Made by a program: the position numbers and the translations under genes. DNA of 64,000 bases from Alistipes sp. (GTDB lineage: Bacteria; Bacteroidota; Bacteroidia; Bacteroidales; Rikenellaceae), in the NCBI GenBank assembly GCA_017410165.1, contig JAFQRH010000006.1, forward strand, positions 1 through 64,000. The letters run 5' to 3'. Positions 35,067 through 43,972 of this stretch are shown here, in pieces. Each line of letters begins with the position of its first letter. Position 1 is the stretch's first letter. The notes beneath the pieces were generated by a model. It was not told the origin of the DNA. It saw nothing but the letters and a program-made list of their open reading frames with translations, and did not search any database.

Positions 35067-35696
35067 TTAGAATAGATAACCGATTCGTAGTTGCACGTAG
35101 TGCGTTGTGGTGTCGAATGTTGTGCCCTCGCTCGCCGCATCGTACGAGAGGTAGTTCTCGACCTTGTTGAAGCGGCTCATAAAGCGTGCGTCGATGAGCA
35201 GGTGTTTGAATAGGAGGCAGCCGACGCTCACGGCATACGACACGGTCGGATTCAGGCGGCCGAACAACACCTTCTCGCCCTTGCGGTCGGCATACGTCGG
35301 GTTGTCCATCACGGTCAGCACGGGGCCCAACCCCACGCGAAACTTCGAGAAGCGGAACGAGAAGAGAATCGGTACCTGTATGGTGTTCGACTTGATGGTG
35401 CTCGAAAACTTCTGCGGCTCGTCGGCGAGTTTGATTTTCGAGTATGTGTAGATGATTTCGGGCTGAATGGCAAACGTGTCGCTGAACTTCAACGCCATAT
35501 GCAGACCCGCCGAGTAGCCGAGTCGTGGCGAGAGTTTTGCCTCCGAGTTCTCGATGTCGTACTTCATAAACGGGTACGATACGCCCGCCACAAAACCCCA
35601 CTCCATTCGCAGACGAGGTGCGTTTTGTGCCGATGCGGAGCCACACACGAGCGTGAGGAGTGTGACGAGTATGGTTATAAACGCTGTTCGTTTCAT
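35067..35696 (-). CDS. PorT-like outer-membrane barrel protein
   Basis: 209 residues with a signal peptide (MKRTAFITILVTLLTLVCGSASAQ) and a beta-rich domain (MEWGFVAGVSYPFMKYDIEN, AGLHMALKFSDTFAIQPEIIYTYSKI, VPILFSFRFSKFRVGLGPVL) ending RIGYLF. It fits the porin-family/PorT barrel group; PorT in Porphyromonas is needed for type IX secretion, but many relatives have no proven link. No other T9SS genes are in this window. It heads a run with phoH and the EEP gene, divergent from der. Confidence 0.8.
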   Translation of the reverse strand: MKRTAFITILVTLLTLVCGSASAQNAPRLRMEWGFVAGVSYPFMKYDIENSEAKLSPRLGYSAGLHMALKFSDTFAIQPEIIYTYSKIKLADEPQKFSSTIKSNTIQVPILFSFRFSKFRVGLGPVLTVMDNPTYADRKGEKVLFGRLNPTVSYAVSVGCLLFKHLLIDARFMSRFNKVENYLSYDAASEGTTFDTTTHYVQLRIGYLF

Positions 35697-35720
35697 CGGT
35701 TTTATATGCATATATTCCCT

Positions 35721-35728
35721 CAAAAATA
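35721..35728 (-). promoter_or_regulatory. -7 box of the porT-like operon
   Basis: TATTTTTG on the minus strand, 24 nt before the start codon. The -33 box is unclear. Confidence 0.45.
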
Positions 35729-35778
35729 CGAATTTTTTCGGAAACGACCGCCATCGCGCGCGTAATCTTTACGAAAAT

Positions 35779-35809
35779 TTTGTACTGCCGACGATTTGCA
35801 CTATCTTTG
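35779..35809 (+). promoter_or_regulatory. Promoter of der
   Basis: TTTG, exactly 19 nt, then TATCTTTG: a full consensus match, 45 nt before the ATG. Confidence 0.8.
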
Positions 35810-35854
35810 CCACCGTAAAAAGCCCTGCATCGCAGAGCATAAAACGTAATAGAG

Positions 35855-37159
35855 ATGAGTCTTGTAGCAATAGTTGGTCGCCCGAATGTGGGTAAAAGTA
35901 CGCTCTTCAACCGTCTGGTTGGCCAGCGTCAGGCGATTGTCGATGCCGAGGCGGGTACTACGCGCGACCGCCACTACGGCAAAACCGATTGGAACGGTCG
36001 CGAGTTTTCGATTATCGACACGGGCGGTTATTCGGTCAATAGCGAGGATATTTTCGAGGACGAGATTCGTCGTCAGGTGTTGCTCGCCATCGAGGAGGCG
36101 GACGTAATCCTCTTCCTGGTCGAGGTCAATACGGGTATCACCGACCTCGATATGATGATGGCGGAGATTCTGCGCCGTGCCAAGAAGCGCACCATTTTGG
36201 TCTGCAACAAGGTCGATAACTACGAACTCATCTACTCGTCGCACGAGTTCTACGCGCTCGGTCTGGGCGACCCGATGTGTATCAGTTCGATGTCGGGTAG
36301 CGGTACGGGCGACTTGATGGACGAGATTCTGCGCCTGTTGCCGGAGGATTGCTCGGCCGAGGAGGAGGAGAATCTGCCGCGCATCACGATTGTCGGCCGT
36401 CCGAATGTCGGCAAGTCGTCGATGACCAACGCACTGCTCGGCGAGGAGCGCAACATCGTGACCAACATCGCCGGCACGACTCGCGACTCGATTCACACGC
36501 GCTACAACAAGTACGGTATGGATTTCTATCTGGTCGATACCGCCGGAATGCGCAAGAAGGGCAAGACGATGGAGGACTTGGAGTTCTACTCGGTGATGCG
36601 TTCCATCCGCGCCATCGAGGCATCGGATGTCTGCGTGCTGATGCTCGACGCACAGCAGGGTTTGGAGTCGCAAGACCTTAATATCCACAACCTTATCGTT
36701 CGCAACCGCAAGGGTTGTGTGATTGTGGTCAATAAGTGGGACCTCGTCGAGAAGGATAACAATACGATGAAGGAGTGGCGCGAATTTTTGGAGAGCAAGC
36801 TCGCTCCGTTCAACGATATTCCGATTATCTTCACCTCGGCACTGCACAAGCAGCGTATTTTGGAGGTTTTGCAGATGGCTATCCGCGTCTATAACTCGCG
36901 CAACCGTCGTATTCCGACCTCGGAGTTCAATGACTTCATCCTGCCGATTATCGAGGAGACGCCGCCGCCAACCACCAAGGGCAAGTACATCCGCATCAAG
37001 TATGCGATGCAGCTCCCGACGCCGACGCCGCAGTTTGTCTTCTTCTGCAACCTGCCGCAGTACATCCGCGAGAACTATCGCCGCTTCCTCGAAAACCATA
37101 TTCGTAGTCAATGGGATTTTTCGGGAGTGCCTATGCAGATATATTTCCGACAGAAATAA
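35855..37159 (+). CDS. der: Ribosome biogenesis GTPase Der (EngA)
   Basis: Double-GTPase needed for 50S maturation. The 434 residues contain two G domains, each with its P-loop ([10 protein letters not shown] near residue 8 and [10 protein letters not shown] near 182), DTGGY and DTAGM switch II motifs, and NKVD and NKWD base-recognition motifs. A C-terminal KH-like domain ends in [13 protein letters not shown]. The length is standard. It has its own promoter and terminator. Confidence 0.97.
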   Translation: MSLVAIVGRPNVGKSTLFNRLVGQRQAIVDAEAGTTRDRHYGKTDWNGREFSIIDTGGYSVNSEDIFEDEIRRQVLLAIEEADVILFLVEVNTGITDLDMMMAEILRRAKKRTILVCNKVDNYELIYSSHEFYALGLGDPMCISSMSGSGTGDLMDEILRLLPEDCSAEEEENLPRITIVGRPNVGKSSMTNALLGEERNIVTNIAGTTRDSIHTRYNKYGMDFYLVDTAGMRKKGKTMEDLEFYSVMRSIRAIEASDVCVLMLDAQQGLESQDLNIHNLIVRNRKGCVIVVNKWDLVEKDNNTMKEWREFLESKLAPFNDIPIIFTSALHKQRILEVLQMAIRVYNSRNRRIPTSEFNDFILPIIEETPPPTTKGKYIRIKYAMQLPTPTPQFVFFCNLPQYIRENYRRFLENHIRSQWDFSGVPMQIYFRQK

Positions 37160-37198
37160 TAAAAAGGGTATCGATTTTCGATACCCTTTTTATTATTT
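37157..37198 (+). terminator. Terminator after der
   Basis: ATAAAAAGGGTATCG / CGATACCCTTTTTAT with a 4-nt loop, overlapping the der stop codon. The T run and symmetric A/T ends could work in both directions. Confidence 0.9.
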
Positions 37199-37201
37199 AA
37201 T

Positions 37202-37265
37202 ATTTACATATCCCCTAAATCCCCTTTTGAAAAAAGGGGACTTTGTCGCTACGCTCCGGGTGGGT
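37202..37265 (-). repeat. Dispersed palindrome element, inverted copy
   Basis: Reads on the minus strand as CCCACCCGGAGCGTAGCGAC, then AAAGTCCCC...GGGGATTTAGGGGATATG. It matches the first unit of the 77-bp array near the window start, with the hairpin loop lengthened by A residues. CCCTAAATT units follow at about 37285-37320. Confidence 0.9.
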
Positions 37266-37366
37266 GTTGTAAGGTTTTCGGTACTCCCTAAATTCCCTAA
37301 ATTCCCTAAACTCTCTAACGCCTCTAACGCCCTTAACGCCCACTAACGCCCCTTTTGGCAAAGGGA

Positions 37367-37747
37367 TTAGAATGGGAGGTCGTCCACCTCTTGTGTGGCA
37401 GGGGCTGTGGCGTATGCCGGCTCGGAGGTTGGCATTGGCGGAACGTCGGCAGGAGCTGCTGCGGGTGCTGCGGCAACCTCCTTCGGTTGGATGCGCCAAG
37501 CGCGAACGTCGGTGTACCAACGGCCGTTGTATTCGCGCGACTCGACATCAATCGAGACCGTGTATGCTGCGCCCTCGCGCAGGCGAGCCACCTCTTCGGG
37601 CTTGTTGAAGAACGTCACGCATATCTTGCGCGGATATTGCGATTGGGACTGTGCGTCGAAGATTACCTCTTGACGCTGCCACTCGCCGCGAGCCGAAGTG
37701 CCGCTCGTCGGTGGCATAATTCTGAATACTGTACCTTCAAATTCCAT
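37367..37747 (-). CDS. DUF3127 protein with SSB-like C-terminal tip
   Basis: 126 residues. The first 80 or so match the DUF3127 fold (MEFEGTVFRIMPPTSG, EWQRQEVIFDAQSQ, FFNKPEEVARLREGAAYTVSIDVESREYNGRWYTDVRAWRI), which reads like an OB-type beta barrel. An Ala/Pro-rich linker leads to the acidic tail EVDDLPF, similar to the partner-binding tip of single-stranded DNA-binding proteins. A role in DNA metabolism is inferred from that tail. The gene stands alone on the minus strand. Confidence 0.85.
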   Translation of the reverse strand: MEFEGTVFRIMPPTSGTSARGEWQRQEVIFDAQSQSQYPRKICVTFFNKPEEVARLREGAAYTVSIDVESREYNGRWYTDVRAWRIQPKEVAAAPAAAPADVPPMPTSEPAYATAPATQEVDDLPF

Positions 37748-37849
37748 ATTTTTCGTATTATTTGTTTTTTGTTTTTACTTACGGTGTTGGCGTAAACCTG
37801 TGCGAGGTTATCGCCCAACAAATATAAGCAAAAAATCTGAATGCGCCAC

Positions 37850-37890
37850 AAAAAAAGAGTGTTCCACCCTTCGCAGGGGAGAACACTCCG
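37850..37890 (-). terminator. Terminator of rplS
   Basis: On the minus strand GAGTGTTC / GAACACTC with a C/G-rich inner loop, followed by seven T. Confidence 0.88.
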
Positions 37891-37912
37891 TGGCCTTGTG
37901 TCACTCGGAGGA

Positions 37913-38293
37913 TTAATCCTCGTTCTTGACAACCAAGCGGCGCTCCTTGATACGCGCCTTCTTACCGGTCAACTCGCGGAAGTAGTAGATACGTGCACGA
38001 CGTACAACACCACGCTTGTTTACCTCGATCTTGTCGAGATGTGGCGAGTAGAGAGGGAAGATACGCTCAACGCCCACGCCGTTCGATACCTTACGGATGG
38101 TGAACATCTTGGTCTTACCCTGACCCTTAATCTGGATCACTACACCACGGAAGCTCTGCAAACGCTCTTTGCTTCCCTCAACGATACGGTAGGTAACAGT
38201 GATGGTGTCACCTGCCTGGAACGAAGGGATGTCGGCATCAGTCTTCTGCCACATCTGATCGTTCACGAGTCTAATCAACGAATCCTTGTTCAT
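37913..38293 (-). CDS. rplS: Ribosomal protein bL19
   Basis: 126 residues of the large-subunit protein L19 at the 30S-50S interface. The diagnostic segments are present: [56 protein letters not shown] and [22 protein letters not shown]. It is monocistronic in this window. The likely promoter is almost 190 nt upstream, leaving a long leader. Confidence 0.98.
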   Translation of the reverse strand: MNKDSLIRLVNDQMWQKTDADIPSFQAGDTITVTYRIVEGSKERLQSFRGVVIQIKGQGKTKMFTIRKVSNGVGVERIFPLYSPHLDKIEVNKRGVVRRARIYYFRELTGKKARIKERRLVVKNED

Positions 38294-38486
38294 TGTTGCA
38301 ACAAAATTTTTTGGTTAATCGCTCAACATTGTCGCTGTGGTTGGCCTACCATACGCAGCACTTACCGCGTAATCCCGCACGAAAATTTTTATCGGACAAA
38401 CTCTTTTCATCAGAAACCCTGATTATCTATGCTTGCCCCCCCGTGCTTTTGGCCGCACACCCTTTACAAGAGGTTGATACGCGGGG

Positions 38487-38494
38487 CAAAGGTA
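38487..38494 (-). promoter_or_regulatory. -7 box and long leader of rplS
   Basis: TACCTTTG on the minus strand. Transcription from here gives an untranslated leader of about 190 nt before rplS. The leader has G/C-rich segments able to fold, as seen in ribosomal-protein autoregulatory leaders, but no known motif was identified. Confidence 0.5.
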
Positions 38495-38546
38495 GTAAAA
38501 AAATCTATATATGAGAGAGATTTCAGTGAAAAAAATGTGCGATGAA

Positions 38547-39284
38547 CTATCGACGCTTGCGGGCAAACTCCTTTTTTGCCAATTTCAACTGCTTCACGAA
38601 ACGCTTGGATGTATGCATTTTAGCCAACGCTACCGAGGTTGCGAAACGCGACGCATCGACATCGCTCTGCCAATGGTAGCCGGCAATCACGCGACTTTGA
38701 CCATACTCGTAACCGACCTTGATAAGGGCGTTTGCTGCCTCGGGGTTAATCTCCGAGAGGAGCAATGCGGCGGTGGTGCCGATTACGGTGTGCCCCGACG
38801 GATAGGAGCCGTTGTTGCGCAAGCCCGCCTCTTTGTCGGGTACGAGCGACGTCTCGTTGAAGTAGATGAACGGACGTGTGCGGTTGTAGTGCGACTTCGG
38901 TTTGAGCGTTATGTTGTTCGCTGTCTCCATTCCATCGACTATGAGGCGGAAGATGTGTGGCGTATTCTCGGGCGTAATCTCTACGCCGAATGGCTTGCTG
39001 AAATGGCTGCAAATCACTCGTGGGTCGATACTTGCGTGGCTGATTGCCTCGCCGGCGCGTGCCGCATCTTGGCGCATCTGCTTGCCCCACGCATATTGTG
39101 CCTTGTCGAATGAGAACTGCTCCGACTCGAATGCCGGAGGTGCGGGCAACCACTGTGTCATATCGGGCATTTGCTCGGCAGTGAAGTATGGGTTCGAGCC
39201 CTTGAAGAGTCCCTTTGCAGTGGCAGACGTTGTGGCGGCGGCGAGAATCGCAGCGGCGCATAAAGCTAGAAAAAGTCGTTTCAT
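38547..39284 (-). CDS. Class A nonspecific acid phosphatase (PAP2)
   Basis: Periplasmic or secreted phosphomonoesterase, 245 residues, signal peptide MKRLFLALCAAAILAAATTSATA. The three-part vanadium-type signature is complete: K-x6-R-P in KPKSHYNRTRP, P-S-G-H in SYPSGHTVIG, and S-R-x5-H-x3-D in SRVIAGYHWQSDVD. The domain resembles PhoN rather than membrane-bound PAP2 lipid phosphatases, as it has no membrane segments. The C-terminus is strongly basic (KFVKQLKLAKKEFARKRR). The start is set by the signal peptide. It is monocistronic. Confidence 0.92.
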   Translation of the reverse strand: MKRLFLALCAAAILAAATTSATAKGLFKGSNPYFTAEQMPDMTQWLPAPPAFESEQFSFDKAQYAWGKQMRQDAARAGEAISHASIDPRVICSHFSKPFGVEITPENTPHIFRLIVDGMETANNITLKPKSHYNRTRPFIYFNETSLVPDKEAGLRNNGSYPSGHTVIGTTAALLLSEINPEAANALIKVGYEYGQSRVIAGYHWQSDVDASRFATSVALAKMHTSKRFVKQLKLAKKEFARKRR

Positions 39285-39324
39285 ATTATATATAGGTATT
39301 AGGTTTTGTGTTTTTGTGTTGGCA

Positions 39325-39332
39325 CAAAGGTA
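39325..39332 (-). promoter_or_regulatory. -7 box of the acid phosphatase gene
   Basis: TACCTTTG on the minus strand, about 40 nt before the start codon. Confidence 0.5.
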
Positions 39333-39437
39333 CAAATATTTGCGTAGATGGCACGCCTTTTTGCGACGAAAGATGCACAAAAAAGTGGGTCGAGGCGTAA
39401 AAGCGTGCGCCGAAGTGTTGAAATTTTGTCGAAAATA

Positions 39438-39467
39438 TTTGTAAGCGAGAAAATTTTACTATCTTTG
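39438..39467 (+). promoter_or_regulatory. Promoter of rpmE2
   Basis: TTTG, 18 nt, then TATCTTTG, 50 nt before the ATG. Confidence 0.75.
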
Positions 39468-39517
39468 CACCCGCACTTTGTGCATTAATAGCTATTAACA
39501 AACAAAAAACGAAAAAG

Positions 39518-39781
39518 ATGAAAAAGGGAATTCATCCGGAAAATTATCGTTTGGTGGCGTTCAAGGATATGTCGAACGACCACGTGTTTTTGTGCAGGTC
39601 CGCCGTTTCGACAAAGGAGACCATCGAGGTGAACGGCGAAACCTATCCCGTGTATAAGATGGAGATCTCCAACACATCGCACCCGTTCTACACCGGTAAG
39701 ATGAAGTTGGTAGATACCGCAGGTCGTGTGGATAAGTTTATGAGCCGTTACGCAAAACGCTACGATAAGAAGAACAAGTAG
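39518..39781 (+). CDS. rpmE2: Ribosomal protein bL31, type B
   Basis: 87 residues of L31. Starts MKKGIHPENYRLVAFKDMSN and contains SNTSHPFYTGKMKLVDTAGRVDKF, which identifies it. It lacks the CxxC zinc-binding pairs, so it is the zinc-independent type B form. It has its own promoter and terminator. Confidence 0.97.
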   Translation: MKKGIHPENYRLVAFKDMSNDHVFLCRSAVSTKETIEVNGETYPVYKMEISNTSHPFYTGKMKLVDTAGRVDKFMSRYAKRYDKKNK

Positions 39782-39802
39782 AATTGTTCTAATCCAAATG
39801 TC

Positions 39803-39833
39803 AAAGCCGTCCGAATTTCGGGCGGCTTTTTTT
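39803..39833 (+). terminator. Terminator after rpmE2
   Basis: AAAGCCGTCCG / CGGGCGGCTTT with a 4-nt loop, followed by a T run. Confidence 0.92.
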
Positions 39834-39854
39834 GTGGTGGTGGTGGGGGTGGAG

Positions 39855-40135
39855 TGCTTTAAGGTCGGGTAAGGTCAAGTAAGGTCGGGTAAGGTCAAAT
39901 AAGGTCACGCGCCTTCGGCGGCTTTAAGGTCAGGTAAGGTCGGGTAAGGTCAGGTAAGGTCGGGTAAGGTCAGGTAAGGTCGGGTAAGGTCGGGTAAGGT
40001 CGGGTAAGGTCACGCGCCTTCGGCGGCTTTAAGGTCGGGTAAGGTCGGGTAAGGTCGGGTAAGGTCGGGTAAGGTCAAGTAAGGTCACGCGCCTAAATTC
40101 CCTAAATTCCCTAAACTCTCTAAACTCCCTAAACC
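39855..40135. repeat. Composite GGTC / CCCTAAA array, longest copy
   Basis: More than 15 units of GGTCGGGTAA/GGTCAGGTAA/GGTCAAGTAA with a strict 10-bp period. Two copies of the hairpin spacer CACGCGCCTTCGGCGGC interrupt it. It closes with CACGCGCC, units CCCTAAATT and CCCTAAACT, then poly-C. It fills most of the 450-bp gap between rpmE2 and the first GLUG gene; no gene is visible there. Confidence 0.92.
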
Positions 40136-40153
40136 TCTACCCCCCCCTCCCAC

Positions 40154-40195
40154 GCAAAAAGGGCTGTCCAACGCCGTGCGTCGAACAGCCCTTGC
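40154..40195 (-). terminator. Terminator of the first GLUG lipoprotein
   Basis: On the minus strand GCAAGGGCTGTTCGACG pairs with CGTTGGACAGCCC, followed by TTTTTGC. Confidence 0.85.
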
Positions 40196-40231
40196 TTATT
40201 TGCCCTCTGCTTTATGCAGAGCGTGCGGCAA

Positions 40232-43200
40232 TTACATTACGCCACCACCACCTGCGAGATTTGCAGTACCCGTGAAGAGTGTGCAAGGGTTAGGACTCGT
40301 AACACCCATCATACCGGTAAAATCAACCATTACCGATTCTGCTGTCAGATTTGTGTAAGGAAGCTTGGTTACGGTCACCTCGTCGAACATATTCTTCTGC
40401 GAGAGAACTACGTAGCCCGACGTAGCGTCGGTTGGCTCAATGGTGTATGCGACCTGAATGTATGGCTGCCACTGTCCTGCCAAAGTCGGATCGTTGTATG
40501 CCGACTCTAAATCAATACCGATGATGAGCATACCGGGAACCGATACGCCGAGGTCAGCGATAACGCGTGCCGGCTGACCGATCATTGCAGTCGAGAGATC
40601 TGCCGGCAATACCCACTGCTTGCCATCGATGCTTGCTGCTACGGCCGCACCAAGTTCGTTACCGTTTACGATAACCTTACCGGTGTTGGTGATGCTTGCC
40701 GTGTCAATGCTCGACTCCTCGGTCTTGTGACCTACGAGAATGTCGATAAACTCGGTGTTGCCTGCATTTACAATAGTAAGTGTACCGCTGTTCGAGCAGT
40801 TCGAAACTACTGCGCCTGCCTTCTTGTTGTCGCCAAGCAGGAGACCTGCGTGGAGAGGTACAGTCGATTGGTACATATCGGCATAGATGTTACCCGAGTT
40901 TGTACAGTTGGTCATATCCTCCTGTTGTGCACCAACTACACCACCGATGTAGAATACGTCGTTAGTTACGAGCGCCTCAGTAACAGTGATGTCAAAGTCG
41001 GCCTCGTTCGAGCAGTTGTCCACACCGTTGTTTGAGAGAGCAACGACACCACCCGTGTAGTTTGCCTTCTTGTTGTTGGTTGTGAACGAAAGCTTCGCAT
41101 CCTTCGTAACCTTACAGTTGCTGATGGTTGCCTGACGCTCGGACGCGGTCTTAATCTGACCTACAATACCTGCAAAACGCAACGAACCTGCCGCGCCATT
41201 AACCTTAACGGTGAGCGGAGCCGAAAGCGTACAACCCTCAATCTTGGTAGTAACATAACCTGCGATACCTGCATTGTAGAGGGCACCACCTGCCTTCGAA
41301 ACGCCGATAACGTCAATCGTTACAGGGCCTGCGCACTCGCAGTTGTAAACACCACCCTTGGTCTCGCCGATGATACCCGACGAATAGTTCTCGTAAGTGT
41401 TGTGCTTGATATTAACCGTACCGTAGTTGTTACAGTTGTAAACATCCCAAGTAGCATAGCCGATAACGCCTGCGTGCCAACCCTTCGTACCACCGCTTAT
41501 CTTACAGTTGTTGTAGATGTTGAGCGTACCGTAGTTGCGGCACTCCTCAATCTTGTAATCGGTATTGTAAACGTTGTAGATACCAACGCAACCAGCAACA
41601 CCACCGAATACCGAACCGCCCTGTGAACCAGCGCCATCAGCGTCCTGTGTACCTGCTGCCCAAACACCCTCAACGAAGAGCTCACCGTAGTTAACACACT
41701 CTTTGAGGTTGAAGATCGTAGCACCTACGATACCACCTGCCGACGGACGAGTACCGCCCAGATTGAGGTCTTCGATTGGGGTAGTGAACGAAACGCGACC
41801 GTAGTTCTCGCAACCAATGATGTCGGCCTGCGAATAACCGATGACACCACCGACGTTACCATAAGTACCGCTGTCGAGTGTCTCGAAACGATACGATACA
41901 TCACCGTAGTTGCGGCAATCCAAGATAGTACCGAGCAGAGTAGCTTCCGACGATTTCGACATCTGCGTACCACCGGCAACACCACCGACACATACCTTCT
42001 TTGGCTGACAAGCGAACAATACGTTCACGTTACCGTAGTTGTGGCACTGCTCAACGAATGCTGTGCCGAGAGCCACCTTGCTACCTGCGTTAGGGTTCAG
42101 ATAACCAACCACACCACCGATGTTCTGGTTGTTGTTCACAGCCGGCGAAGTAACGGTTACGTCACCATAGTTGACACACGACTTCATAGTACCGTACGAC
42201 GTACCGACAATTGTACCGATACGGGTACCAACTGCGCTGATGTCGGTTACGTTCACGTTACCGTGGTTGATACAACCCTCAACGATACCCGGCTCCTCGT
42301 TATCCTCAACGATGAATGCACAGTGCTGGATGCCGGTCTCTACGACGTTGTAGTTGAGTACACACGACTCGTCGATAACGATGTTCTTCACCGTACCCGA
42401 GTTCATATTGATCAGACCGCGAGTGGTTGTCCAATTCTTCAACTTGTAGCCCTGACCATTGAGAATACCCGTAAAGTCAACGGTGGTCGGGGTAAGAGTT
42501 ACGCCCGTGAGGTCGATATCTGCGCCGATGCAAACCTCACCCTCGCCATTAACATAAGCCGTATAGTCGCCGGCGTTTACTGCTGCGAGGAATGCGTTGA
42601 GCTGCTCGGCGTTGCGGATAACGATACCTACCTGCTCTGCACCTACGTAGGTAACCTCCGGCATAGCGAGCATCACGCCACCCTTAATCTCGATACCTGT
42701 GGTTGCATAGGCGGTCTTCTCCATTGCCTTGCCTGCTGCATCCTCGATGGTTACCTTGAAGCCCTTGGCATACGTGCCGGCAGGAACTGCGATGATAACG
42801 GTTGCCTTGCCACCCTCGTAAGGGATGCCGTCTGCACCTGCTACGCGGATATAGTTGCAACCTGCGCTGCACCAAGCATCGTTTGCCTGCGCTCCAACGA
42901 GAACCTCGCCCGAGATAGGTGTGCCGTCCAAAGTTTCGAGAGTTACGCCCTTCAAAGCAACGTCGTCACCCTTGGCGATAACCACCTTAACGAAACCGAA
43001 AGCGTTCTTCATCGAAATCTGGCTGTTCTCCGAGTAACCAATCATAACGGCTACCTTGTCAGCGAACGAGTTAGCGGCATACTTCTGCTCCGGCTCGATA
43101 TAGAGAGCCGCTGCGTGCATACCATTCACTACGAGCGACTCCTTCACTGCATCTACCGGATAAACTACGGTGAACGGTGCCTGAACGCCTGCTACGTTGA

Positions 43201-43465
43201 ATTTTGCGTACTTGCCGCCTACGAACGATGCGTCAACCTCTGCCGACTCAACGCCGTTTACCAATACCTTGTCGCCCTTGGTCCAGAGTACAGGATACTC
43301 CTTACCATCGAACGCGCCGAGTTCTGTACGCGATGCATCTTCAAGCGATACGCCGAGCGTTACCTCGCCCTGCGGAAGCGGCATCACATCCTCTGTCGTG
43401 TCTGTCGAACACGCTGCGGTCAGCATACCCAATGCCAAACCGAGAATCAAATACATCTTTTTCAT
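40232..43465 (-). CDS. GLUG-repeat surface lipoprotein 1
   Basis: 1077 residues. A lipoprotein signal ends in L-T-A-A-C (Cys19). Residues 20-270 resemble the N-terminal domain of fimbrillin-like proteins (DASRTELG...VLWTKGDKVLVNG, ADKVAVMIGYSENSQISMKNAFGFVKV). From about 290 to 950 come many short repeats of the type C-x-N-Y-G-x-V-x-V and GGVVGY, the GLUG motif of parallel beta-helix surface proteins. The last 100 residues (around VLPADLSTAMIGQPARVI to the C-terminus AGGGGVM) form an extra domain missing from the neighbouring paralogue. A role as adhesin or surface scaffold is inferred. A 49-residue ORF lies 30 nt upstream. Confidence 0.85.
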   Translation of the reverse strand: MKKMYLILGLALGMLTAACSTDTTEDVMPLPQGEVTLGVSLEDASRTELGAFDGKEYPVLWTKGDKVLVNGVESAEVDASFVGGKYAKFNVAGVQAPFTVVYPVDAVKESLVVNGMHAAALYIEPEQKYAANSFADKVAVMIGYSENSQISMKNAFGFVKVVIAKGDDVALKGVTLETLDGTPISGEVLVGAQANDAWCSAGCNYIRVAGADGIPYEGGKATVIIAVPAGTYAKGFKVTIEDAAGKAMEKTAYATTGIEIKGGVMLAMPEVTYVGAEQVGIVIRNAEQLNAFLAAVNAGDYTAYVNGEGEVCIGADIDLTGVTLTPTTVDFTGILNGQGYKLKNWTTTRGLINMNSGTVKNIVIDESCVLNYNVVETGIQHCAFIVEDNEEPGIVEGCINHGNVNVTDISAVGTRIGTIVGTSYGTMKSCVNYGDVTVTSPAVNNNQNIGGVVGYLNPNAGSKVALGTAFVEQCHNYGNVNVLFACQPKKVCVGGVAGGTQMSKSSEATLLGTILDCRNYGDVSYRFETLDSGTYGNVGGVIGYSQADIIGCENYGRVSFTTPIEDLNLGGTRPSAGGIVGATIFNLKECVNYGELFVEGVWAAGTQDADGAGSQGGSVFGGVAGCVGIYNVYNTDYKIEECRNYGTLNIYNNCKISGGTKGWHAGVIGYATWDVYNCNNYGTVNIKHNTYENYSSGIIGETKGGVYNCECAGPVTIDVIGVSKAGGALYNAGIAGYVTTKIEGCTLSAPLTVKVNGAAGSLRFAGIVGQIKTASERQATISNCKVTKDAKLSFTTNNKKANYTGGVVALSNNGVDNCSNEADFDITVTEALVTNDVFYIGGVVGAQQEDMTNCTNSGNIYADMYQSTVPLHAGLLLGDNKKAGAVVSNCSNSGTLTIVNAGNTEFIDILVGHKTEESSIDTASITNTGKVIVNGNELGAAVAASIDGKQWVLPADLSTAMIGQPARVIADLGVSVPGMLIIGIDLESAYNDPTLAGQWQPYIQVAYTIEPTDATSGYVVLSQKNMFDEVTVTKLPYTNLTAESVMVDFTGMMGVTSPNPCTLFTGTANLAGGGGVM

Positions 43466-43495
43466 TGTTTGTCTTTCTTTTTAGTTTGACATTGA

Positions 43496-43645
43496 TTAAT
43501 AGGTGTCCCAGATACCTCCCTCTTCGGTTACACCTTCGTTCTCTGTGCTCTCCTCGAAGCCCGCCTCGCAGCGAACAGCGATGTTGCGCATTGTTGGAGC
43601 GAGATACTCATTCTCAACCCCGAACTTCAACATTTTTTTGCTCAT
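43496..43645 (-). CDS. Tiny ORF 1 upstream of GLUG lipoprotein 1
   Basis: 49 residues, beginning MSKKMLKFGVENEYLAPTMR and ending EEGGIWDTY. It has no signal peptide. The centre reads Y-L-A-P-T-M-R-N-I-A-V-R-C-E-A-G-F-E-E-S. The core pattern Y-x-x-P, a hydrophobic strand, C-E-x-G-F and a final Trp/Tyr recurs in two other tiny ORFs before giant lipoproteins in this window. It has a good promoter and leader and sits in an operon-like position 30 nt ahead of the lipoprotein. Short ORFs of this general kind are common before surface lipoproteins in Bacteroidales, but I know of no established function. Confidence 0.7.
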   Translation of the reverse strand: MSKKMLKFGVENEYLAPTMRNIAVRCEAGFEESTENEGVTEEGGIWDTY

Positions 43646-43792
43646 AATAGTTGGTTTTAGGTTTTTATTGGTTTTTTATTCAGTTTATTCGGCGTTTTTT
43701 TCGGTTTTTTGCCACTTTTGTTTGCCCTGTTTTGTGCCAATAATCTCGATATTTTTGGGCGCAATACCCTATATAAAGAGAATATTGACTAC

Positions 43793-43824
43793 CAAAGTTA
43801 ATGCAAATCAAAATAAAATCCAAA
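43793..43824 (-). promoter_or_regulatory. Promoter of cassette 1 (tiny ORF plus GLUG lipoprotein 1)
   Basis: On the minus strand TTTG, 20 nt, then TAACTTTG, about 150 nt before the tiny ORF. Confidence 0.65.
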
Positions 43825-43843
43825 AAAAATGAAAAAAATAGTC

Positions 43844-43880
43844 AAAAAAAATCCGTTCGGCACACGCCGAACGGATTTTT
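43844..43880 (-). terminator. Terminator of GLUG lipoprotein 2
   Basis: AAATCCGTTCGGC / GCCGAACGGATTT with a 4-nt loop. T runs occur on both strands, so it could be bidirectional. Confidence 0.9.
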
Positions 43881-43972
43881 CGTTCTTCTCCTCGAAGTCC
43901 CGACCGTAGCCGAAAGCCGACTCTAATCAAGCCCTCGACCGCAATCGAAGCCCCAATCGAAGCCCCTTTCGA

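Larger units (their letters stand above)
43646..43972. other. Gap between the two GLUG cassettes
   Basis: It holds the leader and promoter of cassette 1 and the terminator of cassette 2; both are listed separately. The leader is very rich in T (minus strand: A) and pyrimidine tracts. No further gene is seen. Confidence 0.7.
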
